Positions 17,461 through 25,770 of a stretch of 64,000 bases of DNA are shown here, piece after piece. The stretch's first letter is position 1. Every line of letters starts with the position of its first letter. The stretch lies in NCBI RefSeq assembly GCF_965216415.1, contig NZ_CBDCFU010000002.1; one strand, given 5' to 3'. The notes under the pieces were generated by a model. The model ran no database searches and was not told where the DNA came from. It saw nothing but the letters and a program-made list of their open reading frames with translations. The position numbers and the translations under genes were made by a program. The stretch is from Marivita sp003149565 (lineage in GTDB: Bacteria; Pseudomonadota; Alphaproteobacteria; Rhodobacterales; Rhodobacteraceae).

Positions 17461-18501
17461 ATGACAGAGACACTCACGATCAAGACCCCTGACGATTGGC
17501 ACCTGCATCTGCGCGATGGCGCTATGCTGCGCGCCGTTGCTCCGGAAACCGCCCGGCATTTCGGCCGCGCCATCATCATGCCGAACCTCGTGCCGCCGGT
17601 AGTGACGGGACAAGAAGCTGCGGCCTATCGGGACCGGATTCTTGCTGCCCTGCCAGAGGGGTCTAGGTTTACGCCACTGATGACGATCTACCTGACGGAA
17701 GACACCGATCCCGAGGATCTGGCGCAGGCGCATGACGAGGGTCTGATCACTGCGGTCAAGCTGTATCCGGCGGGCGCCACCACAAACTCTGCATCTGGCG
17801 TGACCAATTTCGACAAGGTCCGACCGGTCCTCGAAAAAATGGCCGAGATCGGCTGCCCGCTCTGCGTGCATGGCGAGGTTGTGGACAGTGACATCGACAT
17901 TTTCGACCGCGAGGCGGTGTTCATCGAGCGCGTGCTTGATCCAATCCGCCGGGCAACACCGGGACTGCGCGTGGTTATGGAGCACATCACGACCATGCAA
18001 GGCGTCGAGTATGCGTCCGAAGGCGGTCCAGAGCTGGGCGCAACGATCACCACGCATCACCTGGTGATCAACCGCAACCACATTCTCGCTGGAGGGATCA
18101 AGCCGCACTATTACTGCTTGCCCGTTGCCAAACGCGAAGAACACCGCCTCGCTCTGCGCCGGGCGGCGACCAGTGGCGACCCGACGTTCTTCCTTGGCAC
18201 GGACAGCGCCCCGCACACGGATGCCAACAAGCTCCTGCCCTGCGGCTGCGCAGGCTGCTTCACGGCGACCAACACGCTGTCCATTCTTGCAGAGGTGTTT
18301 GAACAGGAAGATGCGCTGGATCGGTTGGAAAGCTTCGCCAGCCTGAACGGCCCGAAATTCTATCGTCTGCCGGCGAATGAAGGCACGCTCACACTCACCA
18401 AAGGCGCTCCGGTTGAATACCCGACACAGATCGAAACAGGCGACGGTCCCGTCACCGTGTTTGATCCGATGATGCCACTGCATTGGCGGGTTGAGAGCTA
18501 G
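17461..18501 (+). CDS. pyrC: Dihydroorotase
   Basis: Cyclises carbamoyl-aspartate to dihydroorotate in pyrimidine biosynthesis. The 346 aa are the short, class II (E. coli-like) form. Metal ligands are visible in DDWHLHLRDG near the N-terminus, in HGEV and EHITT, and the final Asp in GTDSAPHT. The bridging carboxylated lysine is in VKLYPAGATTNS. Its stop overlaps the frame of the following DUF2267 ORF but not the chosen start. The puc operon separates it from pyrE. Confidence 0.96.
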   Translation: MTETLTIKTPDDWHLHLRDGAMLRAVAPETARHFGRAIIMPNLVPPVVTGQEAAAYRDRILAALPEGSRFTPLMTIYLTEDTDPEDLAQAHDEGLITAVKLYPAGATTNSASGVTNFDKVRPVLEKMAEIGCPLCVHGEVVDSDIDIFDREAVFIERVLDPIRRATPGLRVVMEHITTMQGVEYASEGGPELGATITTHHLVINRNHILAGGIKPHYYCLPVAKREEHRLALRRAATSGDPTFFLGTDSAPHTDANKLLPCGCAGCFTATNTLSILAEVFEQEDALDRLESFASLNGPKFYRLPANEGTLTLTKGAPVEYPTQIETGDGPVTVFDPMMPLHWRVES

Positions 18502-18514
18502 GGATCTTGGCCTC

Positions 18515-18973
18515 ATGCCAATGCCGTGGACATATCGTCATGCAAGCCGCGAGTGGCGGGCGATTTTGGACGATGCAAAGGATCAAATGCATCTGTCGTC
18601 AGACAATATGGCCTACACCGCCATCGACGCTGTATTTCAAGTGTTTCGCGTGCGGCTGACTGCTGCCCAGGGCTTGGCGTTTGCCAGTATCCTTCCGACC
18701 GTGCCGCGCGCCATTTTTGTGGCGGATTGGGACGTTACATCGGAGCCTCGCCCGTTTTTGGACCGCAATAGCCTTGTTGCGGAAGCCAAAGCGGTACGTC
18801 CGCATCACAATTTGACACCGGACAACGCGATAGAGGCCACAGCATTCGCGCTGCGGCGTGCCGTTCCAGTACGGGAATTTGAGCGCGTGATGAAATCGCT
18901 GCCGCAAGAGGCACGGGATTTTTGGGATCTTCCCGGCGTGCCGCCCGAGGACCTTGCACCACGCATCGTCTGA
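18515..18973 (+). CDS. DUF2267 protein
   Basis: About 152 aa, starting MPMPWTYRHASREWRAILDDAKD. The body is helical, with the DUF2267 hallmark LTAAQGLAFASILPTVPRAIFVADWD. The family has no established function. It begins 13 bp after pyrC, so probably shares its mRNA. It is the last gene before the puc promoter region. Confidence 0.75.
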   Translation: MPMPWTYRHASREWRAILDDAKDQMHLSSDNMAYTAIDAVFQVFRVRLTAAQGLAFASILPTVPRAIFVADWDVTSEPRPFLDRNSLVAEAKAVRPHHNLTPDNAIEATAFALRRAVPVREFERVMKSLPQEARDFWDLPGVPPEDLAPRIV

Positions 18974-19292
18974 TACGGCAGCTTCGATAATCTGCGTCAA
19001 ACGTCGCTATACTCGGAAATCCTGCGCTGATCCCGCGCGCCGACACTCTACGGCCGACTGATTGAGCCATGTCATAACACCCTCTCATGCAGAACGCGTG
19101 GCGCGCCCCACCACCTGAGGCTTCCGTCCCGGCGAATGGCTGAGAATCGGTGATTCTGCCTTGTATTTGATCTTTCGCACACGCTTTGCACAGAGCTGTG
19201 CGGCAGGTGACGCCTGCCCGAGAACACCGCAACCCACTGATAATCGGCTCATTACGCAGTTGGAATGCGGCCTTGGCGTCACAGGGCTAGTG

Positions 19293-19310
19293 TGTAAACT
19301 TAAGATTACA
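19293..19310. promoter_or_regulatory. PpsR/CrtJ operator site 1
   Basis: TGT-N12-ACA (TGTAAACTTAAGATTACA) is an exact consensus site for PpsR, the aerobic repressor of photosynthesis genes. It lies 160 bp before pucB. Confidence 0.8.
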
Positions 19311-19318
19311 ATTGCTAG

Positions 19319-19336
19319 TGTCAGTTTTTTATTACA
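19319..19336. promoter_or_regulatory. PpsR/CrtJ operator site 2
   Basis: TGT-N12-ACA (TGTCAGTTTTTTATTACA), with 8 bp between it and site 1. Paired sites allow cooperative tetramer binding. Together they predict light and oxygen control of the whole puc operon. Confidence 0.8.
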
Positions 19337-19469
19337 CACTGCATGTAAATGTCGCGAAAGTTGTTTTAGATCGGCTCTCGAAGGGGTGCAGGCCGATCGA
19401 CCAGGGCAAGCCGCCCAAGTCCCGTGCGCTCCCAACCCAACTTGAACCAACCCGAAGGAGGAGTTCAAA

Positions 19470-19628
19470 ATGTTAACAGACGATGAAGACAAGGTCTGGC
19501 CGACCGGCTTGACCTTGAAGGAAGCTGAGGAAGTCCACAGCTATCTGATCGATGGAACGCGCGTATTTGGTGCGATTTCCCTATTGGCGCACTTTCTTGT
19601 CGCCGCATCCACACCGTGGCTGGGATAA
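19470..19628 (+). CDS. pucB: Light-harvesting 2 complex beta subunit
   Basis: A 52-aa peripheral antenna polypeptide that binds bacteriochlorophyll in the intracytoplasmic membrane. It has an acidic N-terminus with WPTGLTLKEAEE, one transmembrane helix and the pigment-ligand H41 in LLAHFLVAASTPWLG. H23 is the second conserved histidine, near the B800 side. Length and the terminal PWL are typical. The ribosome site AAGGAGGAG lies 6 nt upstream. pucA follows 12 bp later. At 52 codons it is easy to miss in annotation. Confidence 0.95.
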   Translation: MLTDDEDKVWPTGLTLKEAEEVHSYLIDGTRVFGAISLLAHFLVAASTPWLG

Positions 19629-19640
19629 GGGAGGCACAGC

Positions 19641-19961
19641 ATGAATAACGCAAAAATGTGGCTTGTCGTTCCCCCTGCGGTGGGCGTTCCCGTCTTCCTT
19701 GGCGCGGTTGCCGTTGGGTCCTTTGCCGTGCATGTGGCTGTTCTCAGCAATACATCGTGGGTTTCAGACTACCTTTCAGGTCAGGAGCTGGGCGCTGGTG
19801 ATATGGCAGCCGCCACAATGATCGCGCCCGAAGCCGACACGGCAAAAGCGAGCTATGTGATGCCGCAATCGGATGGCAGCCTGGCTGTGACCATCGTTCT
19901 ACCTGATGGCACATCAACCCAGGCATTGATCCAGCCTTCACAGTTACAACCCGAGTTGTAA
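19641..19961 (+). CDS. pucA: Light-harvesting 2 complex alpha subunit, C-terminally extended
   Basis: Alpha antenna polypeptide of LH2. Residues 1-50 are the normal unit: MNNAKMWLVVPP, a transmembrane helix, pigment ligand H31 and LSNTSWVSDYL. The whole protein is 106 aa, about twice the usual 50-60; residues about 50-106 form an Ala/Thr-rich tail beyond the membrane helix. By ungapped alignment to Rhodoblastus LH2 alpha from H31, position 44 is Tyr and position 45 is Leu. Loss of the aromatic residue at 45 is known to blue-shift the 850-nm band. It is cotranscribed with pucB and followed by a stem-loop. Confidence 0.92.
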   Translation: MNNAKMWLVVPPAVGVPVFLGAVAVGSFAVHVAVLSNTSWVSDYLSGQELGAGDMAAATMIAPEADTAKASYVMPQSDGSLAVTIVLPDGTSTQALIQPSQLQPEL

Positions 19962-19978
19962 CCGCATCTCAGCAATGT

Positions 19979-20004
19979 GGACCCGGCCTTTTGAAACCGG
20001 GTCC
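19979..20004 (+). terminator. pucA-pucC intercistronic stem-loop
   Basis: GGACCCGG-N10-CCGGGTCC is an 8-bp perfect stem between pucA and pucC. In other puc operons such hairpins stabilise abundant pucBA mRNA and reduce readthrough into pucC; that role is inferred here. Confidence 0.7.
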
Positions 20005-20071
20005 GCATTTACCGGATTTCAGCCGCGCGAAACCGTATTGTTGCGTCGCGGCTTTGAAAAAGGTGCACCGG

Positions 20072-21514
20072 ATGTTCGACTACCGTCGCATTGTCTTGAC
20101 CAAACTCGCGTCTATCGGACCACGCTATCTGCCTTTTGCTGACGTGGCCTCCAAGGACGTTCCGCTTTCCCGACTTCTCCGGCTCGCTCTGTTCCAAGTG
20201 ACGGTCGGCATGGCGTTGGTGCTTTTGGTCGGGACGTTGAACCGCGTCATGATTGTTGAATTGTCGGTCCCGGCCAGCCTTGTCGGAACCATGCTAGCCC
20301 TGCCGATTGTCTTTGCCCCGTTCCGGGCCTTGATAGGTTTCAAATCCGACACCAACAAATCGGCTCTCGGACTGCGCCGCCTGCCCTACATCTGGAAGGG
20401 CACATTGTATCAGTTCGGCGGTTTTGCCATTATGCCCTTCGCATTGCTGGTCCTGTCCGGCTATGGCGAAGCCTACGATGCCCCGCGCTGGATCGGTTAC
20501 AGTTCCGCCGGACTGTCCTTCCTCCTGGTCGGCGCGGGTGTGCATATGGTGCAAACCGTCGGGCTTGCTCTTGCAACCGATCTCGTCGACGAGGCCGATC
20601 AGCCCAAAGTGGTCGGTCTGATGTATGTGATGCTTCTCTTCGGCATGGTTCTAAGCGCAATTGTCTATGGCATGCTGCTCGAAAACTATTCTCCGGGCCG
20701 CTTGATCCAGGTGATCCAGGGCTCCGCCGTTGTGACCGTTGCGTTGAACTTCATTGCCATGTGGAAACAAGAGGCCCGGGACCGCGTCCGAGCGCAGGCC
20801 ATGGCCGCAGCCGAAAACATCGCCTTCCGCGCAGCCTGGGCGCAACTTATGCAAAACGCCGGAATGATCCGCCTGTTGATCGTCATCGCTCTGGGCACCT
20901 TCGGCTTTGGTATGGCGGATGTCTTGCTGGAGCCCTACGGCGGCGAGGCTCTCGGCCTCTCCGTCGCCAACACGACCAAACTCACCGCCCTGCTGGCCGG
21001 AGGGACGCTGATCGGCTTCGGCATTGCCTCGCGTGTCTTGGGCAATGGCGGTGCACCGTCGGCCACATCGCTTAGCGGCGCTCTGATCGGAATCCCCGGC
21101 TTCGCCGCAATCATTTTTTCCGCCTATGGCGGCGGAACGCCCGCATTTCTTGCAGGTACGCTTATGATTGGCCTTGGGGCCGGCCTCTTCGGACATGCGA
21201 CGCTCACGGCCACGATGCGCGCCGCCCCAAAGGACAAAATCGGGCTTGCTCTTGGGGCGTGGGGCAGTGTGCAAGCGACCGCTGCTGGCGTCGGGATGGC
21301 GCTGGCTGGCTGGGTGCGCGACGTGATCGCTGCACTGCCAAGCGATGCCAATGGTTTCGCAATCGAAACGCCCTACAATATAGCCTTCTCGATGGAGATG
21401 GGCTTTCTTGTTCTTGCTGTAATTCTCATTTTTCCGCTCGCGGGTCGGGGTGACCTCACTAAGGCCACACGCGCTGCAGCATCCTCGCAATCCAACCCGG
21501 TGGAGGCACCATGA
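20072..21514 (+). CDS. pucC: PucC, LH2 assembly protein (major-facilitator type)
   Basis: A 480-aa polytopic membrane protein with about 12 helices, of the PucC/LhaA/Bch2 family needed for LH2 assembly, probably by delivering bacteriochlorophyll. Visible family features are FDYRRIVLTKLASIGPRYLPFADVASKDVPL, the arginine-rich GFKSDTNKSALGLRRLPYIWKG loop, and GHATLTATMRAAPKDKIGLALGAWG. The frame could open at 19991, but that start lies inside the stem-loop. The ATG at 20072 with an upstream AAAAAGGTG is chosen. Its stop overlaps the next gene's ATG by 4 nt. Confidence 0.95.
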   Translation: MFDYRRIVLTKLASIGPRYLPFADVASKDVPLSRLLRLALFQVTVGMALVLLVGTLNRVMIVELSVPASLVGTMLALPIVFAPFRALIGFKSDTNKSALGLRRLPYIWKGTLYQFGGFAIMPFALLVLSGYGEAYDAPRWIGYSSAGLSFLLVGAGVHMVQTVGLALATDLVDEADQPKVVGLMYVMLLFGMVLSAIVYGMLLENYSPGRLIQVIQGSAVVTVALNFIAMWKQEARDRVRAQAMAAAENIAFRAAWAQLMQNAGMIRLLIVIALGTFGFGMADVLLEPYGGEALGLSVANTTKLTALLAGGTLIGFGIASRVLGNGGAPSATSLSGALIGIPGFAAIIFSAYGGGTPAFLAGTLMIGLGAGLFGHATLTATMRAAPKDKIGLALGAWGSVQATAAGVGMALAGWVRDVIAALPSDANGFAIETPYNIAFSMEMGFLVLAVILIFPLAGRGDLTKATRAAASSQSNPVEAP

Positions 21515-22548
21515 CCACGATTATCACACGGTACTTTGATAGCGCAGACAAGGCCAAGTCCGCTCGACGCGAACTTATGTATACGCACGGTGTGCCCCGC
21601 GCGATCATCCGCATCTACGACACCCCCAAAGGGTTGGCCGAGACACTGGAGCAAGCAGACGTCCTGCCGGAAACAGCAAAAGCCTATGCAGATCGCATGT
21701 CGTCTGGCGGTGCGGTGCTCATGGTGCGCGGGAAATACAAACCGCTGGGCGTTGCCAAGATCACCCGCAACGTTGCCGCCGAAAAGGGCGCGGTGGACAT
21801 GGGCGACCTGAACCAGGATGTCTTCGTCAAGGATGACCGGGGCCGTGGATTAAGTATTCTGGGCGACCATCCCCACATCCTGATGCGCCAGAAAGATCCT
21901 CTCAAACCCACGCATCACATGGCCGATTGGCCCATTCCGCTGATCAGCCGCCGCAAACCTTACGATGCAATGGCCATCAAGCGCCACGGGCGCATGGCCA
22001 ACTGGCCGATCCCATTGATCAGCCATCGCAAACCCTATGACAAGTTTGCTTTCCCGCGCCATGCACGGATGGCAAACTGGCCAATCCCTTTGATCAGTCA
22101 TCGCAAACCCTACGACAAGTTTGCCTTCCCACGTCATGCACGGATGGCAAACTGGCCAATCCCTCTGATCAGTCATCGCAAACCCTACGACAAGTTTGCC
22201 TTCCCACGTCATGCACGGATGGCTAACTGGCCTTTCCCGTTGCTCATCGACGGGGAACAAGGGACCAACGCCATCATCCCGGGCGCACCGCATCAAGCGG
22301 ATTACCCGATCCCGCTGCTGAGTGATCGCAAGCCATATGACGGTTCGATTATCCCGCGCCATGCACGCATGGCCAACTGGCCGATTCCTCTGATCAGTCG
22401 ACGCAAACCCTTCACAGGCTCCATCATCCGCAAGCATGCCCATATGGCCAACATGATCCTTCCGCTCGTCATTCGGCGCGACGCGGAAGGCGGACACGGT
22501 TGGTCATTCTCGAAAATGCTGGGTCTTCCAACCATCAAACGCCGCTGA
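21511..22548 (+). CDS. puc-operon tandem-repeat protein, unknown function
   Basis: A 345-aa protein of no family I can name. Its ATG overlaps the pucC stop (ATGA), so the two are translationally coupled. Residues 1-100 (ITRYFDSADKAKSARRELMY...AIIRIYDT) look like a small alpha/beta domain of the general-stress-protein or DUF1269-like kind. Residues 137-336 are eight units of exactly 25 residues, starting at 137, 162, 187, 212, 237, 262, 287 and 312. The core is MANWPIPLIS-x-RKPYD, then a variable six to seven residues and HAR. No membrane helix is evident. Each unit has conserved Trp, two or three Pro, His and basic residues, so pigment, lipid or membrane-surface binding by LH2 is imaginable. 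A tail KMLGLPTIKRR ends the protein. Function is unknown; placement points to LH2 assembly. Confidence 0.8.
   Translation: MTTIITRYFDSADKAKSARRELMYTHGVPRAIIRIYDTPKGLAETLEQADVLPETAKAYADRMSSGGAVLMVRGKYKPLGVAKITRNVAAEKGAVDMGDLNQDVFVKDDRGRGLSILGDHPHILMRQKDPLKPTHHMADWPIPLISRRKPYDAMAIKRHGRMANWPIPLISHRKPYDKFAFPRHARMANWPIPLISHRKPYDKFAFPRHARMANWPIPLISHRKPYDKFAFPRHARMANWPFPLLIDGEQGTNAIIPGAPHQADYPIPLLSDRKPYDGSIIPRHARMANWPIPLISRRKPFTGSIIRKHAHMANMILPLVIRRDAEGGHGWSFSKMLGLPTIKRR
21919..22518 (+). repeat. Eight in-frame 75-bp tandem repeats
   Basis: The DNA under residues 137-336 repeats every 75 bp. The units starting at 22069 and 22144 differ at only a few bases, whereas the outer units are diverged in DNA but kept in protein. 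This suggests an old array with recent expansion by slippage or unequal crossing-over. Confidence 0.9.
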
Positions 22549-22650
22549 GGCGCATCAACACAGGGCGGTCCGGACCACACAGCCGTGCCGCCCTTTTCCT
22601 CTGTCACAAAACCCGTTAGAGCAGCGCAAATCGTCCCGGAGTGCTGCGCC

Positions 22651-23325
22651 ATGATCCCCTCGTCCTATCCGTCTCCCGAAGAAATCGCCCGCCTGACAGC
22701 GCGGATGCTTCTGGAAATCGGTGCCGTGAACTTCCGCCCCGATGACCCGTATATCCTCGCCTCCGGCCTGCCCTCGGCAACCTATATAGATTGCCGCAAA
22801 CTGATCTCGTTCCCGCGCATCCGGTCTACGCTCATGGATTTCCTGACAGCCACGGTGATGCGCAATGCCGGGCTTGAGGCATTCGACAACATTGCTGGCG
22901 GGGAAACCGCTGGCATTCCCTTCGCGGCGCTTGTGGCTGAGCGCATGGCCCTGCCTATGACCTATGTCCGCAAGAAGCCCAAAGGCTATGGCCGCAATGC
23001 CCGCATCGAAGGTGCGATGTCTGAAGGGCAGCGCGTGCTGCTTGTCGAAGACCTGACGACCGACGGCGGGTCCAAGCTCAGCTTCGTCGATGCCATTCGC
23101 GAGACCGGCGCGACCTGCGGTCATACGGCCGTGATCTTCTACTACGACATCTTTCCCGAAACGAAAAAGACACTTGGCGATCACGGCGTTCAGCTGCACC
23201 ACCTCTGCACGTGGTGGGACGTGCTGGCCGAAGCGCGGGAACAAGGCGCGTTTGACAACGCAACCTTGTCCGAGGTCGAAGCATTTCTCAAAGAGCCCCG
23301 TGCGTGGCAGGATGCCCGGCAGTAG
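22651..23325 (+). CDS. pyrE: Orotate phosphoribosyltransferase
   Basis: Adds ribose-5-phosphate from PRPP to orotate, making OMP. The ATG at 22651 gives 224 aa; the frame extends to 22585 but without a better start. The PRPP-binding loop appears as RVLLVEDLTTDGGSKL, and the YVRKKPKGYGRNARIEG flexible-loop region is conserved. It lies 102 bp after the puc repeat-protein gene. Its last 38 bp overlap the convergent VWA gene. Confidence 0.95.
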   Translation: MIPSSYPSPEEIARLTARMLLEIGAVNFRPDDPYILASGLPSATYIDCRKLISFPRIRSTLMDFLTATVMRNAGLEAFDNIAGGETAGIPFAALVAERMALPMTYVRKKPKGYGRNARIEGAMSEGQRVLLVEDLTTDGGSKLSFVDAIRETGATCGHTAVIFYYDIFPETKKTLGDHGVQLHHLCTWWDVLAEAREQGAFDNATLSEVEAFLKEPRAWQDARQ

Positions 23326-24007
23326 CTTCGCTCAAAATCTGGCAGCCCAACGTCTGACGCAATGCTCCGATCAGATCGTCCAGCGTTTCTGCATGGACAT
23401 ACATACCCCCTGTCTGATCGGCGAGGCATCGTGCAACCGGTTCGATAAAGGTGTCCTGTGGTTGGTCTGGCCAAGAGAAATGCTCTCCGCGCACACGGAA
23501 ACCGATGACATGCACCGTCATGTCCGCACCCGCAGCGAGGTCTGCTGCCAACTGGCAGGGTGACCCACCGCAGTTTTCCTTGCCATCTGTTACCAAAACG
23601 ATCTCACCCGGTTCGGTTTCGTAGTCGAGCACCTGCGCCGCCGCTGCAATGGCTTCGGTCATCGGGCTTTCGCCCCCGGGGTGCAACCGGTCGATTTCTG
23701 AAATGATCCGATCCGCCGCGTCTGGCTCGGGCGGGAACCGCACGACAACACTTGCGCAGCTCTCTCTCCGTGCAAAGCCATAGGTCACCAGACCGAGACG
23801 ACGCGCAGGGGCGACCTGAGGCATGACGCGGCGCACGGCGCGCCTCGCGTCAAAAATGCGCGGCTCATCCATCAGATTGAAGCCCATCTCAGCCATTGAG
23901 CCCGACCCGTCAAAAACCACCATCGCGTCGCGCGTGCAGGTCTCTTGCGTCCGCGCAGGAGACCCGCCAAAAGCCAATACAACCAAAGCGGTCAGAATCG
24001 GATTCAT
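23288..24007 (-). CDS. Secreted von Willebrand A domain protein
   Basis: A 239-aa protein from the ATG at 24007. It begins with a signal peptide (MNPILTALVVLAFGGSPARTQ) and then a VWA domain with the MIDAS site VVFDGSGSMAEMG. The second acidic block VLVTDGKENCGG is typical of Ca/Mg-dependent VWA proteins. Several cysteines suggest disulfides in the periplasm. The 3' end overlaps pyrE by 38 bp on the opposite strand. Partner and role are not visible. Confidence 0.75.
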   Translation of the reverse strand: MNPILTALVVLAFGGSPARTQETCTRDAMVVFDGSGSMAEMGFNLMDEPRIFDARRAVRRVMPQVAPARRLGLVTYGFARRESCASVVVRFPPEPDAADRIISEIDRLHPGGESPMTEAIAAAAQVLDYETEPGEIVLVTDGKENCGGSPCQLAADLAAGADMTVHVIGFRVRGEHFSWPDQPQDTFIEPVARCLADQTGGMYVHAETLDDLIGALRQTLGCQILSEATAGHPATHGAL

Positions 24008-24273
24008 AGCCTTGGCACCTTTCCCTAGGGTCACCCGAGCGTCGCACGCCCAGTTGCGTTGTGTAAACAATATGTCGCACCACGCGGGCATCTCTTGCTG
24101 CGTGTTTCATCGGTCACAGAGACTCGCCAGTGACACCAGATGTTGACGCAGACCACTCAAGTCGCGCAAGATAGAGCAGAAACCGTCGACACACAGCTTT
24201 TCCACAGGATATACATTTTGCCCTTCGCCGGACATATCGCTACCTCGGTCCCGGGAACACATTGGGGGCCGGC

Positions 24274-25764
24274 ATGAACGAGATCACGACATTCAATCCA
24301 ACCGGTGCCGAGATCCAGAACGCCGAAACGATGCCGCATTCGATCGAAGCCGAGCAGCAGCTTCTGGGTGCGATCCTGACCAACAATGATGTGTTTGATC
24401 GGGTCGCGTCGATCATCGGGCCGCAACACTTTTACGACCCGGTACACGCGCGCATTTTCGAAATCGCCTCTGCCCGTATTGCCAAGAACAACCTCGCCTC
24501 GCCCGTGACCCTCAAGGCATTTATGGAAGACGACGAAGGTCTGAAGGAACTTGGCGGCCCGGCTTACCTCGTGCGCCTCGCCGGGGCGGCCATCAGCTCT
24601 TTCGCGGTGCGGGATTACGCACAGATGATCTACGACCTTGCTGTGCGCCGGGACCTCATTTCACTGGGTCGCGACATCAGCTCCAAGGCGGCCAAGGTGG
24701 ATGTCGCTTCCGAGCCGCGCGAACAGATCGTCGAGGCCGAACAGGCGCTTTACAAGCTTGCCGAACAAGGCCGCAGCGAAAGCGGATTTCAAAGCTTTCT
24801 CAAGGCCGTCACCGATGCGGTGAACGTGGCCAACGCCGCCTATCAGCGCGAAGGCGGTCTGGCCGGTGTGTCGACGGGACTGGTCGATATGGATCGCAAA
24901 CTGGGCGGCCTGCACAAGTCCGACCTTCTGATCCTAGCCGGGCGTCCTTCGATGGGCAAAACCTCGCTTGCAACCAACATCGCGTTCAACATCGCCAAAG
25001 CCTATCGCAAGGGCATCCGCCCGGATGGTACCGAAGGCACCGTTGAAGGTGGTGTTGTGGGCTTCTATTCGCTTGAAATGAGCGCCGAGCAGTTGGCCGC
25101 GCGGATCCTGTCAGAAGCGGCCGAAGTGCCGTCAGAACAGATCCGCCGCGGCGACATGACAGAAACCGAGTTCCGGCGCTTTGTCGATGCCGCAAAATCC
25201 CTTGAGGCCTGCCCGCTTTATATTGACGACACCCCCGCCCTGCCGATCAGCCAGCTGGCCGCCCGTGCCCGCCGTCTGAAGCGGACACATGGATTGGATG
25301 TTCTGATCATCGACTACCTGCAGCTGGTCAAAGGCACCGGCAAAGGCGACAACCGCGTGAACGAGATCTCCGAGATCTCGCAAGGCCTGAAAGCCATCGC
25401 CAAGGAACTCGATATCCCGGTGATCGCGCTATCGCAGCTGTCCCGCCAGGTGGAAAGCCGCGACGACAAACGCCCGCAATTGTCCGACCTGCGGGAATCA
25501 GGATCGATCGAGCAGGACGCCGACGTCGTGATGTTCGTGTTCCGCGAGGAATATTACAAAGAACGCGAAAAGCCTGGCGAACACGATCTGGAAAAGATGG
25601 CGGCGTGGCAGGAAGAAATGGAGCGTCTGCATGGCCGGGCCGAAGTGATCATCGGCAAGCAGCGTCACGGCCCAATCGGCACCGTTGAATTGAGCTTCGA
25701 AGGGCGCTTTACGCGCTTCGGCAACCTCATCAAACCGTGGCAGCAAGGCGCCGACGATATCTGA
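24274..25764 (+). CDS. dnaB: Replicative DNA helicase
   Basis: Hexameric 5'-3' helicase of the replication fork. It is 496 aa from the ATG at 24274 (MNEITTFNPTGAEIQNAETMPH). It has an N-terminal primase-interaction domain with PHSIEAEQQLLGAIL, a RecA-like motor with Walker A GRPSMGKTSLATN, Walker B DVLIIDYLQLVKG, and the QLSRQVESRDDKRPQLSDLRESGSIEQDADVVMF block near the C-terminus. A TTTTCCACA sequence about 75 bp upstream is one mismatch from a DnaA box and is weak evidence of DnaA influence. No intein is present. Confidence 0.97.
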   Translation: MNEITTFNPTGAEIQNAETMPHSIEAEQQLLGAILTNNDVFDRVASIIGPQHFYDPVHARIFEIASARIAKNNLASPVTLKAFMEDDEGLKELGGPAYLVRLAGAAISSFAVRDYAQMIYDLAVRRDLISLGRDISSKAAKVDVASEPREQIVEAEQALYKLAEQGRSESGFQSFLKAVTDAVNVANAAYQREGGLAGVSTGLVDMDRKLGGLHKSDLLILAGRPSMGKTSLATNIAFNIAKAYRKGIRPDGTEGTVEGGVVGFYSLEMSAEQLAARILSEAAEVPSEQIRRGDMTETEFRRFVDAAKSLEACPLYIDDTPALPISQLAARARRLKRTHGLDVLIIDYLQLVKGTGKGDNRVNEISEISQGLKAIAKELDIPVIALSQLSRQVESRDDKRPQLSDLRESGSIEQDADVVMFVFREEYYKEREKPGEHDLEKMAAWQEEMERLHGRAEVIIGKQRHGPIGTVELSFEGRFTRFGNLIKPWQQGADDI

Positions 25765-25770
25765 CACGCG

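Larger units (their letters stand above)
18974..19469 (+). promoter_or_regulatory. puc upstream region (496 bp, no gene)
   Basis: This gap holds no convincing ORF; a minus-strand frame through it has no family features. It contains two PpsR-type sites near 19293 and 19319. After them lies a roughly 130-bp untranslated leader ending in a strong ribosome site (AAGGAGGAG, 19455-19463) ahead of pucB. Confidence 0.6.

Noticed and set aside
18974..19469. Minus-strand gene across the puc promoter
   Set aside because: No family features, and it would cover the PpsR sites and the puc leader.
22065..22220. CRISPR-like regular repeat
   Set aside because: The 75-bp units are in frame, without spacers, and code for a repetitive protein.
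24180..24273. Replication origin near dnaB
   Set aside because: Only one DnaA-like sequence; no cluster and no AT-rich unwinding region.
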